Below are positions 53,295 through 61,730 of a stretch of 64,000 nucleotides of DNA, one piece after another. Each line of letters begins with the position of its first letter. Within the stretch, counting starts at the first letter, position 1. Under the pieces are notes generated by a model. That model made no database searches and was not told the DNA's origin. It worked only from the letters and a program-made list of their open reading frames with translations. Location of the stretch: contig NZ_CP087997.1 in NCBI RefSeq assembly GCF_021044565.1, positions 558,001 to 622,000 on the forward strand, in the 5' to 3' direction. The position numbers were made by a program, and so were the translations under genes. This stretch comes from Subtercola endophyticus. Its GTDB lineage: Bacteria > Actinomycetota > Actinomycetes > Actinomycetales > Microbacteriaceae.

Positions 53295-54752
53295 ATGGGC
53301 CTGCTCGATGGCGGCAACTGGAACGGCAAGATCTTCGTCGACGGTTGGATAGACGGCGGCGGCGGCGTCAGAGATGTCGTGGAACCGGCGACCGGCGCGG
53401 TACTCGGATCCATCGGCATCGCGGATGCATCCGACGCTGCGCGTGCAGCAGAGTCTGCCTCGCGCGCCCAAAAAGCCTGGGCTGCAACTCCACCGGAGGA
53501 ACGTGCGGCCGTCCTCCGACGGGCGGGCCAGCTGTGGGAACAGCATCAGGATGAAATTGATTCCTGGCTTATCCGTGAAGGTGGCTCGATACCTCCGAAG
53601 GCGCAACTCGAGACGCATCGCGCTGCCAACGACTGCTACGAAGCCGCCGGTCTCCCTACCCACCCCCACGGTCTGGTTCTGCCGACGAACGGGCCGCGAT
53701 GGAGTTTTGCTCGCCGTCGTCCGTCAGGCGTGGTGACCGTCATTGCTCCATTCAACTTTCCGCTGATTTTGTCCATCCGTTCCGTGGCCCCAGCGCTCGC
53801 CCTTGGCAATTCCGTTCTGCTGAAACCGGATCCTCGTACTGCAGTCAGTGGGGGAGTCTCGATCATGCGTATCTTCGAGGAGGCTGGCTTGCCTCCTGGA
53901 GTATTGCAACTGCTTGTCGGCGGTGCAGATGTGGGGGAGGCGGTTGTTGCCGCCCCCGAGGTGTCGGTGGTTGCCTTTACCGGATCCACCAACGCCGGGC
54001 GAGCCGTGGGCGCCCTTGCCTCTCGCCACCTCAAGCGGGTGCACCTTGAGCTCGGCGGGAATAACGCCCTCGTCGTACTGCCGGGTGCAGATCTCGCGCT
54101 TGCAGCCTCGGCGGGAGCATTTGGTTCTTTCATGCATCAGGGTCAAATCTGCATGACGTCGGGGCGACACCTGGTTCACGAAAGCCTCCATGAACAGTAC
54201 GTAGAGATACTCGCAGAGAAGGCTCAGCACTTGCCCGTCGGTGACCCCTTCGCTGAACAAGTCGCACTCGGCCCCATTATCGACAGTGGCCAGCTCAACC
54301 GAATCGACGCAATCGTCAAAGAGACCGTAGCTGCGGGTGCCACTCTCTCTGCTGGTGGAACGTACGACGGCCTCTTTTACCGGCCCACTGTGCTCTCCGG
54401 CGTGGAGACTTCGATGCGTGCCTGGACGGATGAGATCTTTGGGCCCGTTGCTCCGGTCACGGCCTTCTCCACCATCGACGAGGCGATCGCCCTGGCGTCC
54501 GAAAGTGAATACGGCCTGTCGCTCGGAATTCTCGGCGACGTTGGTCTGGCCATGAAGGTGGCCGATGGCGTGCCCAGCGGTATCGTTCACATCAACGAGC
54601 AAACCGTCGACGACGAGCCAAACATTCCGTTCGGTGGAGTCGGAGCGTCTGGCAATGGCTCGCGATTCGGTGGCGCGGACGCCAATATCGATGCTTACAC
54701 GAATACGCAATGGCTTACCGTCCGCTCAGAAATCGCTCCCTACCCGTTCTGA
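53295..54752 (+). CDS. Aldehyde dehydrogenase 2 (aromatic-aldehyde type)
   Basis: ALDH-superfamily enzyme of 485 residues with N154 (APFNFP), E252 (LELGGNNA) and C286 (GQICMT). The segment GGNNALVVLPGADL and the end GGVGASGNGSRFGG are those of benzaldehyde/vanillin dehydrogenases. ATG 53295 has AGGAGG five bases ahead. It is clearly different in sequence from aldehyde dehydrogenase 1, so the two are not a recent duplication and may act on different aldehydes. It ends at a strong bidirectional terminator. Confidence 0.92.
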   Translation: MGLLDGGNWNGKIFVDGWIDGGGGVRDVVEPATGAVLGSIGIADASDAARAAESASRAQKAWAATPPEERAAVLRRAGQLWEQHQDEIDSWLIREGGSIPPKAQLETHRAANDCYEAAGLPTHPHGLVLPTNGPRWSFARRRPSGVVTVIAPFNFPLILSIRSVAPALALGNSVLLKPDPRTAVSGGVSIMRIFEEAGLPPGVLQLLVGGADVGEAVVAAPEVSVVAFTGSTNAGRAVGALASRHLKRVHLELGGNNALVVLPGADLALAASAGAFGSFMHQGQICMTSGRHLVHESLHEQYVEILAEKAQHLPVGDPFAEQVALGPIIDSGQLNRIDAIVKETVAAGATLSAGGTYDGLFYRPTVLSGVETSMRAWTDEIFGPVAPVTAFSTIDEAIALASESEYGLSLGILGDVGLAMKVADGVPSGIVHINEQTVDDEPNIPFGGVGASGNGSRFGGADANIDAYTNTQWLTVRSEIAPYPF

Positions 54753-54768
54753 AGCGCAGCCCGCTACG

Positions 54769-54813
54769 AGAAGGGCCCGCCGCTCCCACTTTGGGGGAAT
54801 GGCGGGCCCTTCT
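54769..54813. terminator. Bidirectional terminator between converging genes
   Basis: AGAAGGGCCCGCC (54769-54781) and its exact complement (54801-54813) form a 13-bp stem with a 19-nt loop, flanked by A-rich and T-rich ends on both sides. It lies between the stops at 54752 and 54835 and serves both directions. Confidence 0.85.
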
Positions 54814-54834
54814 GCCGTGAGCGTCAGTTCGGGT

Positions 54835-55656
54835 CTACTCCGCCACGCAGTTGTTGGTGATGCTACCGACGCCGTCGATCTCCACGGTCACTACATCGCC
54901 GTCGAAAAGAAACAGCTGCGGCTCTCGTCTGTATCCGACGCCTCCAGGCGTTCCTGTGAGAATGATGTCACCCGGTAAGAGCGCAGTGAATTCCGAGATG
55001 ATATGGATGAGTCGAGGAATGCTGAAGATGAGATGGCTCAGGTCTGAATTCTGTACTTCAACCCCGTTCACGGTCGTACGGATGCCCGCCGATGAAACGT
55101 CCACCTCGGGTGGCGTGACAAGTACCGGCCCAATCGGCGTGCTGTTGTCCCAGGACTTTCCTTGCATCCACTGGTGGGTTTTGTACTGGTAGTCACGCAT
55201 TGTCACGTCATTGGCTGTCGAGTAGCCCAAGATGTGATGCGCGGCCGATTCCTCGCTTATTCTGCGACCCCCTGTGCCGATCACAACGGCGAGTTCGCCT
55301 TCATAGTCCACCTGGCTTGACTCCGGGGGGAGGGTAATGGAATCTCTGGCGCCGATGAGGCTTCCCGCGAACTTCGGAAAGAGAACGGGATAGTCAGAAT
55401 CGGCCCGTTTCGTCTCGGCGACATGGGAGGCGTAATTGAGTCCTACACAGAAGATGCGGGGCGGATTCGGTACAACCGGGCGGATGCGTGCTTCATCAAG
55501 ATCGAACGCGGAAGATTCCAGACGCTTCGCAGACGACAATCTTGCCAATGGTGTGTCTTTGCCGAGTTCAGTGAAGCCTTCGAGAGGAATCACACTGTTC
55601 CCGATCAATTGCCCCACACCTGCGCGGCCGTTCATTTCATAACTCAGGTATGGCAT
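54835..55656 (-). CDS. Fumarylacetoacetate hydrolase family protein
   Basis: A 273-residue FAH-fold enzyme. Metal ligands E119, E121 (VDYEGELAVVIG) and D150 (NDVTMRDYQ) are in place, with the substrate segments GLNYASHVAE and GKSWDNSTPIGP and the end LLPGDIILTGTPGGVG. Members act as acylpyruvate hydrolases, or as isomerase/decarboxylases or hydratases in meta-cleavage pathways. It starts 2 bp after the stop of the extradiol dioxygenase gene, so it probably acts on a product of that ring cleavage. Confidence 0.92.
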   Translation of the reverse strand: MPYLSYEMNGRAGVGQLIGNSVIPLEGFTELGKDTPLARLSSAKRLESSAFDLDEARIRPVVPNPPRIFCVGLNYASHVAETKRADSDYPVLFPKFAGSLIGARDSITLPPESSQVDYEGELAVVIGTGGRRISEESAAHHILGYSTANDVTMRDYQYKTHQWMQGKSWDNSTPIGPVLVTPPEVDVSSAGIRTTVNGVEVQNSDLSHLIFSIPRLIHIISEFTALLPGDIILTGTPGGVGYRREPQLFLFDGDVVTVEIDGVGSITNNCVAE

Positions 55657-55658
55657 CG

Positions 55659-56588
55659 TCAGTTCGTCTCGCTCATCTTGCGCCAGTTCGGCAGCTGACC
55701 GCCCCAGAGGTTCACTGTTGTCGGGGCCGGTGTCCAGCGGCGTGGCACATACGTCACGCGGTCGTCCCAGAACTTCTCCATCTCGGCAGAGAGTTCGATG
55801 TGATTGCCGGCCGGGTCGTCAAAGAAGACGAAGAGGTTGTTCCCTGGCCCGTGACGGCCCGGTCCCCAGGTCACCTCTACGCCAGATTCGGATAGCCGGT
55901 CACACCAGGCCTTGAAGTCTTCCCATTCGGCGAGATCGTAAGAGTAATGATCGATGTCGCCTCCTTTTCCGACGACGACGATGGCGAGGGTGTGATGGTC
56001 GTGATCGCTCCGAAGCCAGGCAAACCGCCCGTCTTTCAATTGGTCGGAGAGACGGAACCCCACCGTGTTGACGAAGAAGTTGATCATGGGCTCCAGGTCT
56101 GTTGTTCCCAGAGTGGTGTGCTGAAACTTGATGGGGCGCCGCCCTGTGTCAGCGGCGTTCTCGCCCTGGCGCCGCACGGCATTGTGGAAATGAACGGCAG
56201 TGCCATCGGGATCGAGTACGTGGATGCCGATCGGCTCACCGACGGCTTCGTCGATGAAGGACTCGTCTAGCTGTGACACCTCGTATCCTGCGTCAGAGAG
56301 CCGCTGCGTTATTCCCGCAACTCCGTCTTGATCCCTGACCTCGAATCCATAGTGATCTAGCCCTTGTTCGCCAGGCAGCAAGTCCATCACATGATGGCCG
56401 AATCCCCAGCCCAATCGCACACCCCCGTCGGGCAGATCGGCCTGGCGCACAAGACCCAAGATGCGACTGTAAAAGGCCTCGGTCGCGGCGACGTCGGGTA
56501 CGCGAAATCCAATGTGAGAAACAGAGGTTTCACGAAGGGTTCCCGCCGCGTCCTTTTCTTCGAGAACGATTCTTTGTGGTTTGTCCAT
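55659..56588 (-). CDS. Type I extradiol ring-cleavage dioxygenase (VOC fold)
   Basis: A 309-residue two-module VOC protein with the Fe(II) triad of 2,3-dihydroxybiphenyl- and catechol-2,3-dioxygenases: H157 (KFQHTTLG), H214 (DIDHYSYDL) and E265 (NHIELSAEM). Spacing fits the family. The first module (residues 22-140, SVSHIGFRVPD) is the non-catalytic one. The substrate should be a catechol-type diol. It is first in a two-gene operon with the FAH hydrolase and divergent from iclR (190-bp gap). Confidence 0.92.
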   Translation of the reverse strand: MDKPQRIVLEEKDAAGTLRETSVSHIGFRVPDVAATEAFYSRILGLVRQADLPDGGVRLGWGFGHHVMDLLPGEQGLDHYGFEVRDQDGVAGITQRLSDAGYEVSQLDESFIDEAVGEPIGIHVLDPDGTAVHFHNAVRRQGENAADTGRRPIKFQHTTLGTTDLEPMINFFVNTVGFRLSDQLKDGRFAWLRSDHDHHTLAIVVVGKGGDIDHYSYDLAEWEDFKAWCDRLSESGVEVTWGPGRHGPGNNLFVFFDDPAGNHIELSAEMEKFWDDRVTYVPRRWTPAPTTVNLWGGQLPNWRKMSETN

Positions 56589-56717
56589 GATTATTCCTTA
56601 GTTCGTCCTGCCGGGCCGGCACCGACCACGGTGACATCGAACTTTCGTGCGAATCGGCCCCCATGGAATGCGCCTCTGCTCTCTTCTCGTGGTCGATGAT
56701 CACAGTACGGTAGCTTT

Positions 56718-56755
56718 GTCCTGTATGCAAGGACGACTCTATTGATAAATAGGAC
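56718..56755. promoter_or_regulatory. Two candidate IclR operators in the dioxygenase/iclR gap
   Basis: GTCCTGTATGCAAGGAC (56718-56734) is an inverted repeat GTCCT/AGGAC. CTATTGATAAATAGGAC (56739-56755) is a second palindromic site with CTATT/AATAG arms. The second shares ATAAATAG-AC with the site at 57676-57699 and overlaps the -35 box of iclR. Confidence 0.55.
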
Positions 56756-56772
56756 TTAAGCCTAGCTAGAAT
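56742..56772 (+). promoter_or_regulatory. Promoter of iclR
   Basis: TTGATA (56742-56747) and TAGAAT (56767-56772) with a 19-bp spacer. The ATG at 56779 is six bases past the -10, so the transcript should be leaderless. The -35 lies inside the candidate operator, which fits negative autoregulation. Confidence 0.55.
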
Positions 56773-56778
56773 GAGTCC

Positions 56779-57567
56779 ATGATAGAGGAAGCGGTCAACA
56801 GCGGTTATCGTGAGAGCAACTCCACGGCGGACCGCGCGCTGACCATCCTGAATATGTTCGACGATCGTCGGTTGGTCGTCTCTGCCAACGAGGTCGCGTC
56901 GACATTGAGCGTCGCGCGGTCGACCGCGTATCGATATCTGCAATCGCTCGTCACCAGCAAGTTCTTGGAGGAGGCTCCTGGCGGAGGATTTCGACTCGGA
57001 CTTCGACTGCTGGAGTTGGCGAAGCTCGCCCGAAGAGGATACGGACTGAGCGACGCAGCGTTACCGCTGATGCAAGACCTCGCAGAGCGATTCCATCAAA
57101 CCGTCTTGCTCACTCGGCGAGTGGGTTCGAGCATCGTCTGCGTCGAACGGGAGGAGGCTGACGGGCAATACGTGCGGCTGTCTTACGAGCGCGGCACCAC
57201 ACTGCCGATCAACGCCGGCGCTTCAGCTCTCATTCTTCTCGCATGGTCGCCAGAAGACGAGATCCGATCCTTGCTCAGTAGTCAGCAGCTCCATAAATTC
57301 ACTCCGAATACGGTTGTCGATGTCGGCCAGCTGATGGAACGACTGGAAGCCATTCGCGCGCAGGGATACAGCGTCACGCACGGCGAGGTAGATCCCGACA
57401 TGATGGGCGTCGCGGTCCCCGTCTTTCGTGAGGATGGAGTTGTTGTGGCCTGCCTCAGTTTCGTCGTGTTCGAAAACCGACTCCAAGGCGTGACCGCCGA
57501 GAAGCTCATCGCGGCGCTGCTTGTGTCAGCCCGCCAGCTGGGCGCGGTGCTGGAGCTTTCCAGCTAA
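56779..57567 (+). CDS. IclR family transcriptional regulator
   Basis: A 262-residue regulator. The N-terminal winged helix is seen in ADRALTILNMFDDRRLVVSANEVASTLSVARSTAYRYLQSLVTSKFLEE (recognition helix ARSTAYRYLQSL). The C-terminal effector domain contains VRLSYERGTTLPINAGASALILLAWS and YSVTHGEVDPDMMGVAVPVF. IclR members commonly sense aromatic acids. It sits between the divergent dioxygenase-FAH operon and the downstream transport operon, with similar motifs in front of each. Confidence 0.93.
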   Translation: MIEEAVNSGYRESNSTADRALTILNMFDDRRLVVSANEVASTLSVARSTAYRYLQSLVTSKFLEEAPGGGFRLGLRLLELAKLARRGYGLSDAALPLMQDLAERFHQTVLLTRRVGSSIVCVEREEADGQYVRLSYERGTTLPINAGASALILLAWSPEDEIRSLLSSQQLHKFTPNTVVDVGQLMERLEAIRAQGYSVTHGEVDPDMMGVAVPVFREDGVVVACLSFVVFENRLQGVTAEKLIAALLVSARQLGAVLELSS

Positions 57568-57675
57568 GAAGTTCATCCCCCTTCGCTCGGGGGTGGGTCT
57601 GATTGCCGGCTGATCAGCCCGGCTTATTGGCGCGCCCAAGACATCTGCCCAGCGCATTGCTAAATAATCGTTGCC

Positions 57676-57718
57676 GTTCTAGTATTCGATAAATAGAACA
57701 CCTGTCCTGAGTATCAGG
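57676..57718. promoter_or_regulatory. Candidate IclR operators ahead of the transport operon
   Basis: GTTCTA (57676-57681) and TAGAAC (57694-57699) flank GTATTCGATAAA, a palindromic site that shares ATAAATAG-AC with the site at 56739-56755. A second, weaker inverted repeat, CCTG/CAGG, lies at 57701-57718. The 195-bp gap after iclR otherwise holds only a small CCCCC/GGGGG hairpin at about 57577-57593. Confidence 0.5.
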
Positions 57719-57762
57719 CTTGGCTACGGAGCCGAGACGGCCGATTTTCTGTGAGGAACGCA

Positions 57763-58263
57763 ATGACGCAATTCGCACCCGCTGATCGGGCTACAGACGT
57801 GAGAGACGGAGGAACCGCCTACGCGTTCACGCTCGATGTGCATCTGGCTCCTCCGCTCGAGGTTGGTGCCGTACCCGGTGGGCATCGGCGCATCATCCCG
57901 ATCACCGGTGGCACCTTCTCCGGGCCGATGCTTTCTGGCGAAATCATGCCTGGAGGAGCCGACTGGAATCTCGTGCGCCCGGATGGCATCGTTCACCTTT
58001 GGGCTCGATACACCTTGAAAACAGATCATGACGAGTACGTCATGATCACGAACGAGGGCTGGGGAACCCAAGACGACGCGACAATGCAACGGATTTTCTC
58101 CGGCACGTTCAACGAAACTGATTCGTGGTATTGCCGAACTCAGCCGCGTTTCGAAACGGGTTCGGCACGGATTGAGTTCCTCCAGCGCTCGGTCTTCGTC
58201 GGCTCGCTGCGCCCGCCCACCCGCCCCGACCGCGTCATGGTCGACATCCATAAGCTTCTTTGA
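57763..58263 (+). CDS. DUF3237 domain protein
   Basis: A 166-residue beta-barrel-type protein of the DUF3237 (UPF0311) family. Typical segments are FTLDVHLAPPLEVG, GHRRIIPITGGTFSGPMLSGEIMPGGADWNLVRPDG and a C-terminal ending FVGSLRPPTRPDRVMVDIHKL. Function is unknown; the family is frequent in catabolic operons. ATG 57763 has GAGG six bases ahead. It is the first gene of the run that continues into the transporter. Confidence 0.88.
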   Translation: MTQFAPADRATDVRDGGTAYAFTLDVHLAPPLEVGAVPGGHRRIIPITGGTFSGPMLSGEIMPGGADWNLVRPDGIVHLWARYTLKTDHDEYVMITNEGWGTQDDATMQRIFSGTFNETDSWYCRTQPRFETGSARIEFLQRSVFVGSLRPPTRPDRVMVDIHKLL

Positions 58264-58341
58264 CCGTTTTTCATTGCACCAAACAGTCAGCACCTTCCAC
58301 CCTGAACGCAGCATCGTCGCTGCACAGAAAGAGAGAACACA

Positions 58342-59649
58342 GTGAAAAGGAAATTCGGCAAACAGAGCGCTGGAGCGGCGGTCGCGCTCGGCGTCGCGCT
58401 CTGCATTGGCCTCAGTGGGTGTTCCGGAGCCTCCGCGCCGGCAACGTCGGCCTCATCCGCAGCGGCAAGCATCAGTGCATCCGACCTGACGCTGGCCGCG
58501 AAGTACACCGGCGGAGCCGCCGGAGCAGCGGACTCCTCCAAGTCGCCCATCAAACTCGGCTTCATCAACTTGGACGGCGGCACTCCGTCATTCCCCGAAT
58601 CAACAGAAGCAGCACAGGTCGCCGTGCAATTCCTGAACGAGAAACTGAGCGGAATCGGCGGTCACCCCATTCAAATCGTGCAGTGCAACGTCGTACAGGG
58701 AGACGCTGATGCGCAGAAATGTGCGCAGCAAATGGTCAATGACTCGAGCATTCAGACGGTAATGCTCGGCATGACCGTTACCGGCACTGGCCCGATCTAT
58801 TCGACCATCGGCGACAAGAAGAACCTCGTGGGTATCGGAACCTTCAACCCGGTAGATCTCGACCAGGCTGGCGTGAACTTCCTTCAAGGTGCCGCCTTCG
58901 TCACCGGACCCGGTGTCGTTCAATACGCGAGCCAATACCTCAAAGCGAAAACTCTCGCCCTTACCTACGATGGAACCGACCCGGGAGCAGCTGCCGCTGC
59001 CCAGGTGATCGCCAAACTCGGTCCGCAGTTCGGAATAACGGTCACATCGGTACCGGTTTCTGATGCTTCCCAATGGTCTACTGCCCTCGTCTCCGCGGGC
59101 GCTCAGACAGCAGATGCGGTCGCGATCAGTGCGGGAACCGCCGCCTGCGTTCCTGCGGCTCAGGCATTGCAGCAGACGGGCATCACTGCGCCCGTGCTGA
59201 CTTTCGGTTTCTGCCAGGACGCGAATGTTGCGAAGACGCTCGGGGACTACCCGAAGTGGACGTACGTTCAGCCGAATAAGAGCCCGATCGGCGTCGACGA
59301 TCCCGACGTCACCCTGTACAACGACATGTTCTCTACCTACGCTCCTGACGCCAACCGTGCCGGAGGGGCCGCTGGAACCGCGCAACTCATTTTCCAGGTC
59401 GCTCAGGCAATGAACAAGGTGGGCGCCGACTCGCTGTCGGTCGAGTCCGTTCGAGACGCCGTGCACACCGCCACCGGACCGTTGTTCATGGGACCGGCCA
59501 CAATCGCTTGCGGCAGTTTCGCGGCTGATGGAGCACAGAGCGTCTGTGACACCCACGTCTTCCCCGTCGTCTACGAAGGTGACGGCAAGTGGACAGACCC
59601 GACCAACGGCCAAGGCATCGACACTAAAGGCATCGGCTTCAAGAGCTAG
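58342..59649 (+). CDS. ABC transporter substrate-binding lipoprotein (branched-chain amino acid type)
   Basis: A 435-residue lipoprotein: signal peptide with lipobox LSGC (C27 becomes the lipidated residue), a Ser/Ala linker, then a periplasmic-binding-protein type I fold from about residue 70 (IKLGFINLDGGTPSFPESTEAAQVAVQFLNEKLSGIGG, then QIVQCNVVQGDADAQKCAQQMVND with a Cys pair). This HAAT class takes up branched-chain amino acids but also aromatic acids in many bacteria. GTG 58342 is the start, with GAGAG ahead. It is followed by a hairpin and the permease genes. Confidence 0.92.
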   Translation: MKRKFGKQSAGAAVALGVALCIGLSGCSGASAPATSASSAAASISASDLTLAAKYTGGAAGAADSSKSPIKLGFINLDGGTPSFPESTEAAQVAVQFLNEKLSGIGGHPIQIVQCNVVQGDADAQKCAQQMVNDSSIQTVMLGMTVTGTGPIYSTIGDKKNLVGIGTFNPVDLDQAGVNFLQGAAFVTGPGVVQYASQYLKAKTLALTYDGTDPGAAAAAQVIAKLGPQFGITVTSVPVSDASQWSTALVSAGAQTADAVAISAGTAACVPAAQALQQTGITAPVLTFGFCQDANVAKTLGDYPKWTYVQPNKSPIGVDDPDVTLYNDMFSTYAPDANRAGGAAGTAQLIFQVAQAMNKVGADSLSVESVRDAVHTATGPLFMGPATIACGSFAADGAQSVCDTHVFPVVYEGDGKWTDPTNGQGIDTKGIGFKS

Positions 59650-59666
59650 ACGCTACATCGTTCACA

Positions 59667-59697
59667 GGGGCCGCCCAGACGCTGTTTGGGCGGCCCC
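59667..59697 (+). terminator. Intra-operon hairpin after the binding-protein gene
   Basis: GGGGCCGCCCA (59667-59677) and TGGGCGGCCCC (59687-59697) form an 11-bp stem with a 9-nt loop and no T-run after it. In such operons a hairpin here raises the amount of binding protein over permease by partial termination or mRNA protection. Confidence 0.7.
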
Positions 59698-59717
59698 GCT
59701 ATGAAGGGAAAAACATC

Positions 59718-61730
59718 ATGCAGATCCTCGTGATCGTGCTTCTGAGCCTCGGCGCAGGAGCGCTTGTAGCGACGATGGCGCTCAGCTTGCTCTTGACGTA
59801 TCGCTCAAGTGGTGTCGTGAACTTCGCCGCTGGTGCGACCGCTGGGTTCGTCGCCTACACATACTGGGACCTCACCACCCATGGGCATCTGTTTATCGGA
59901 GTGGATATTCCGATACCGGGTACACCCGTGGCGCCTATTCCCGCGCTTCTCATCTGCCTTCTCATCTCCGCCCTGCTCGGATACGCACAATATTTTCTCG
60001 TCTACCGACCCCTGCGGAACGCCGGCCCGCTTGCGAAGGTGGTCGCATCGTCGGGCGTGCTCCTCGTTCTCGAGGCGCTCGCCATCCTGGCCTTCGGATC
60101 AACCACACTCGTGGTGAAACCACTTCTCCCGTCTACCACGATCCCTCTCGGTTCGGTCGGAATCCCACTGGACCGAGCCATCATCGTGGGCATCGCGATT
60201 GTGCTCGCGATCGCGCTTTCGCTTGTGTACCGACTCACCCCTTTCGGTATCAAGACGCGCGCCGTGGCTGACAATCGAAAAGGCGCCCTGTTGTTGGGCG
60301 TAAACCCCGGGCGCCTCGAAGCGTTGAACTGGATCATCGCCTCGACTATGACGGGAGCCATCGGCGTTCTCGTCAGCCCGCTCATCGGCCTGTCGCCGAC
60401 ATCTCTCAGCTTGTTCATCGTGCCCGCCCTCAGCGCGCTCCTTCTGGCTGGTCTTCGCTCGTTCGGTATCGCTGCAGCGGTGGGAATCGCGATCGGTGCG
60501 GCACAGGCCCTCATCACCTTCGCGCAGGGTGCAACGTGGTTCCCGAAGTCGAACAATGCACCCGTCCCCGGTATTAAAGAGGCGCTGCCGTTCGTGATCA
60601 TCGCGATCGTGCTCTTCATTCGGGGAAGGAATCTGCCCGACCGATTGACGGAACGCACGCGCTTGCCCCGTGCGCCCAGGCCCAACCGTCTGGTGCTCCG
60701 GTTCGGAATCGCCATCGTGCTCGCCTTGGGCATGATCACGTTCGCGCCGTTCGGCTGGCGCCAAGCCCTGATCACCAGTCTGATCGGAGCGATCATGTGC
60801 ATGTCGATCGTGATCGTCACCGGCTATCTCGGGCAAGTGACCCTGGCCCAGACCGCGATCGCTGGTGCGTCTGGGTTCATGCTGTCGAAACTCGCCCTCG
60901 CTCTGGGCTGGGGATTTCCGTTGGGTGCCGTCGTTGCAATCCTCGGTGCGGCGGCGGTGAGCCTGATCGTCGCACTCCCGGCATTGAGGATGAGGGGAAT
61001 GCAATTGGCGATCGTCACGCTCGCGGGCGCCGTCGCGATCCAATCGTTGTGGTTCCTCAACCCGGACTGGGGAGGCGGCACAACAGCAGCCAGCGTTCCG
61101 CCGCCCAGTTTCTTGGGGATCAAGCTCGGAAGCAGCGACTCCTTTTGGAACTTCGGTGACAGTGTTCCCTCGCCAGGTTTCGCGCTGCTCGTGCTCGCAA
61201 TTACGTGTCTGGTAGCCCTCGGTGTGGTTACGGTGAGGCGGAGTGCGTTCGGTGCGCGGCTTCTCGCAGTGCGATCCGACGAAGCGGCTGCCGCTGCTGC
61301 CGGCGTGAACGTGAGCCGCACGAAGGTGTTGGCGTTCGGCATCGCTGGCGCCGTCGCCGGCGTGGCGGGCGTGCTGTACGGATACGACTTCGGTCTCGTC
61401 ACCTCGGGCCAGTACGACCAGTTCACAGCGATCGCATTCCTTGCCATCGCATACCTCGGCGGATTGACCACGGTATCGGGAGCCGTCATCGGCGGGCTGC
61501 TTGTGACGCAGGGCGTGATGATGTACACGATCACGACGCTTTTCGGGATTCCCTCGGAGTTCCAGCTTCTCATCGCCGGGGTGGCCGTCATCACCACCGT
61601 CATCGGCAATCCTGACGGGATGGCCGGATTCTTCCGCGACCGCTTCGCGCGGCTTGGGGAGCGACTTCATCGGTCGAAACCACAACAAGCCGCGACCGTC
61701 ATCAGCGAAAGGAGCGAGTCACATGCCTGA
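59718..61730 (+). CDS. Fused LivH-LivM permease of the ABC importer
   Basis: A single 670-residue membrane protein holding both permease parts. Residues 1-305 are LivH-like (SLLLTYRSSGVVNFAAGATAGFVAY, YRLTPFGIKTRAVADN, FIVPALSALLLAGLRSFG). Residues 330-640 are LivM-like (IVTGYLGQVTLAQTAIAGASGFMLSKL, ALRMRGMQLAIVTLAGAVA, LLAVRSDEAAAAAAGVNVSRTKVLAFGIAGAVAGVAGVLYG, FLAIAYLGGLTTVSGAVIGG). The join is a basic linker near residue 310. Each half keeps its coupling-helix (EAA-like) segment. The end overlaps the next gene by 8 bp. Confidence 0.93.
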   Translation: MQILVIVLLSLGAGALVATMALSLLLTYRSSGVVNFAAGATAGFVAYTYWDLTTHGHLFIGVDIPIPGTPVAPIPALLICLLISALLGYAQYFLVYRPLRNAGPLAKVVASSGVLLVLEALAILAFGSTTLVVKPLLPSTTIPLGSVGIPLDRAIIVGIAIVLAIALSLVYRLTPFGIKTRAVADNRKGALLLGVNPGRLEALNWIIASTMTGAIGVLVSPLIGLSPTSLSLFIVPALSALLLAGLRSFGIAAAVGIAIGAAQALITFAQGATWFPKSNNAPVPGIKEALPFVIIAIVLFIRGRNLPDRLTERTRLPRAPRPNRLVLRFGIAIVLALGMITFAPFGWRQALITSLIGAIMCMSIVIVTGYLGQVTLAQTAIAGASGFMLSKLALALGWGFPLGAVVAILGAAAVSLIVALPALRMRGMQLAIVTLAGAVAIQSLWFLNPDWGGGTTAASVPPPSFLGIKLGSSDSFWNFGDSVPSPGFALLVLAITCLVALGVVTVRRSAFGARLLAVRSDEAAAAAAGVNVSRTKVLAFGIAGAVAGVAGVLYGYDFGLVTSGQYDQFTAIAFLAIAYLGGLTTVSGAVIGGLLVTQGVMMYTITTLFGIPSEFQLLIAGVAVITTVIGNPDGMAGFFRDRFARLGERLHRSKPQQAATVISERSESHA

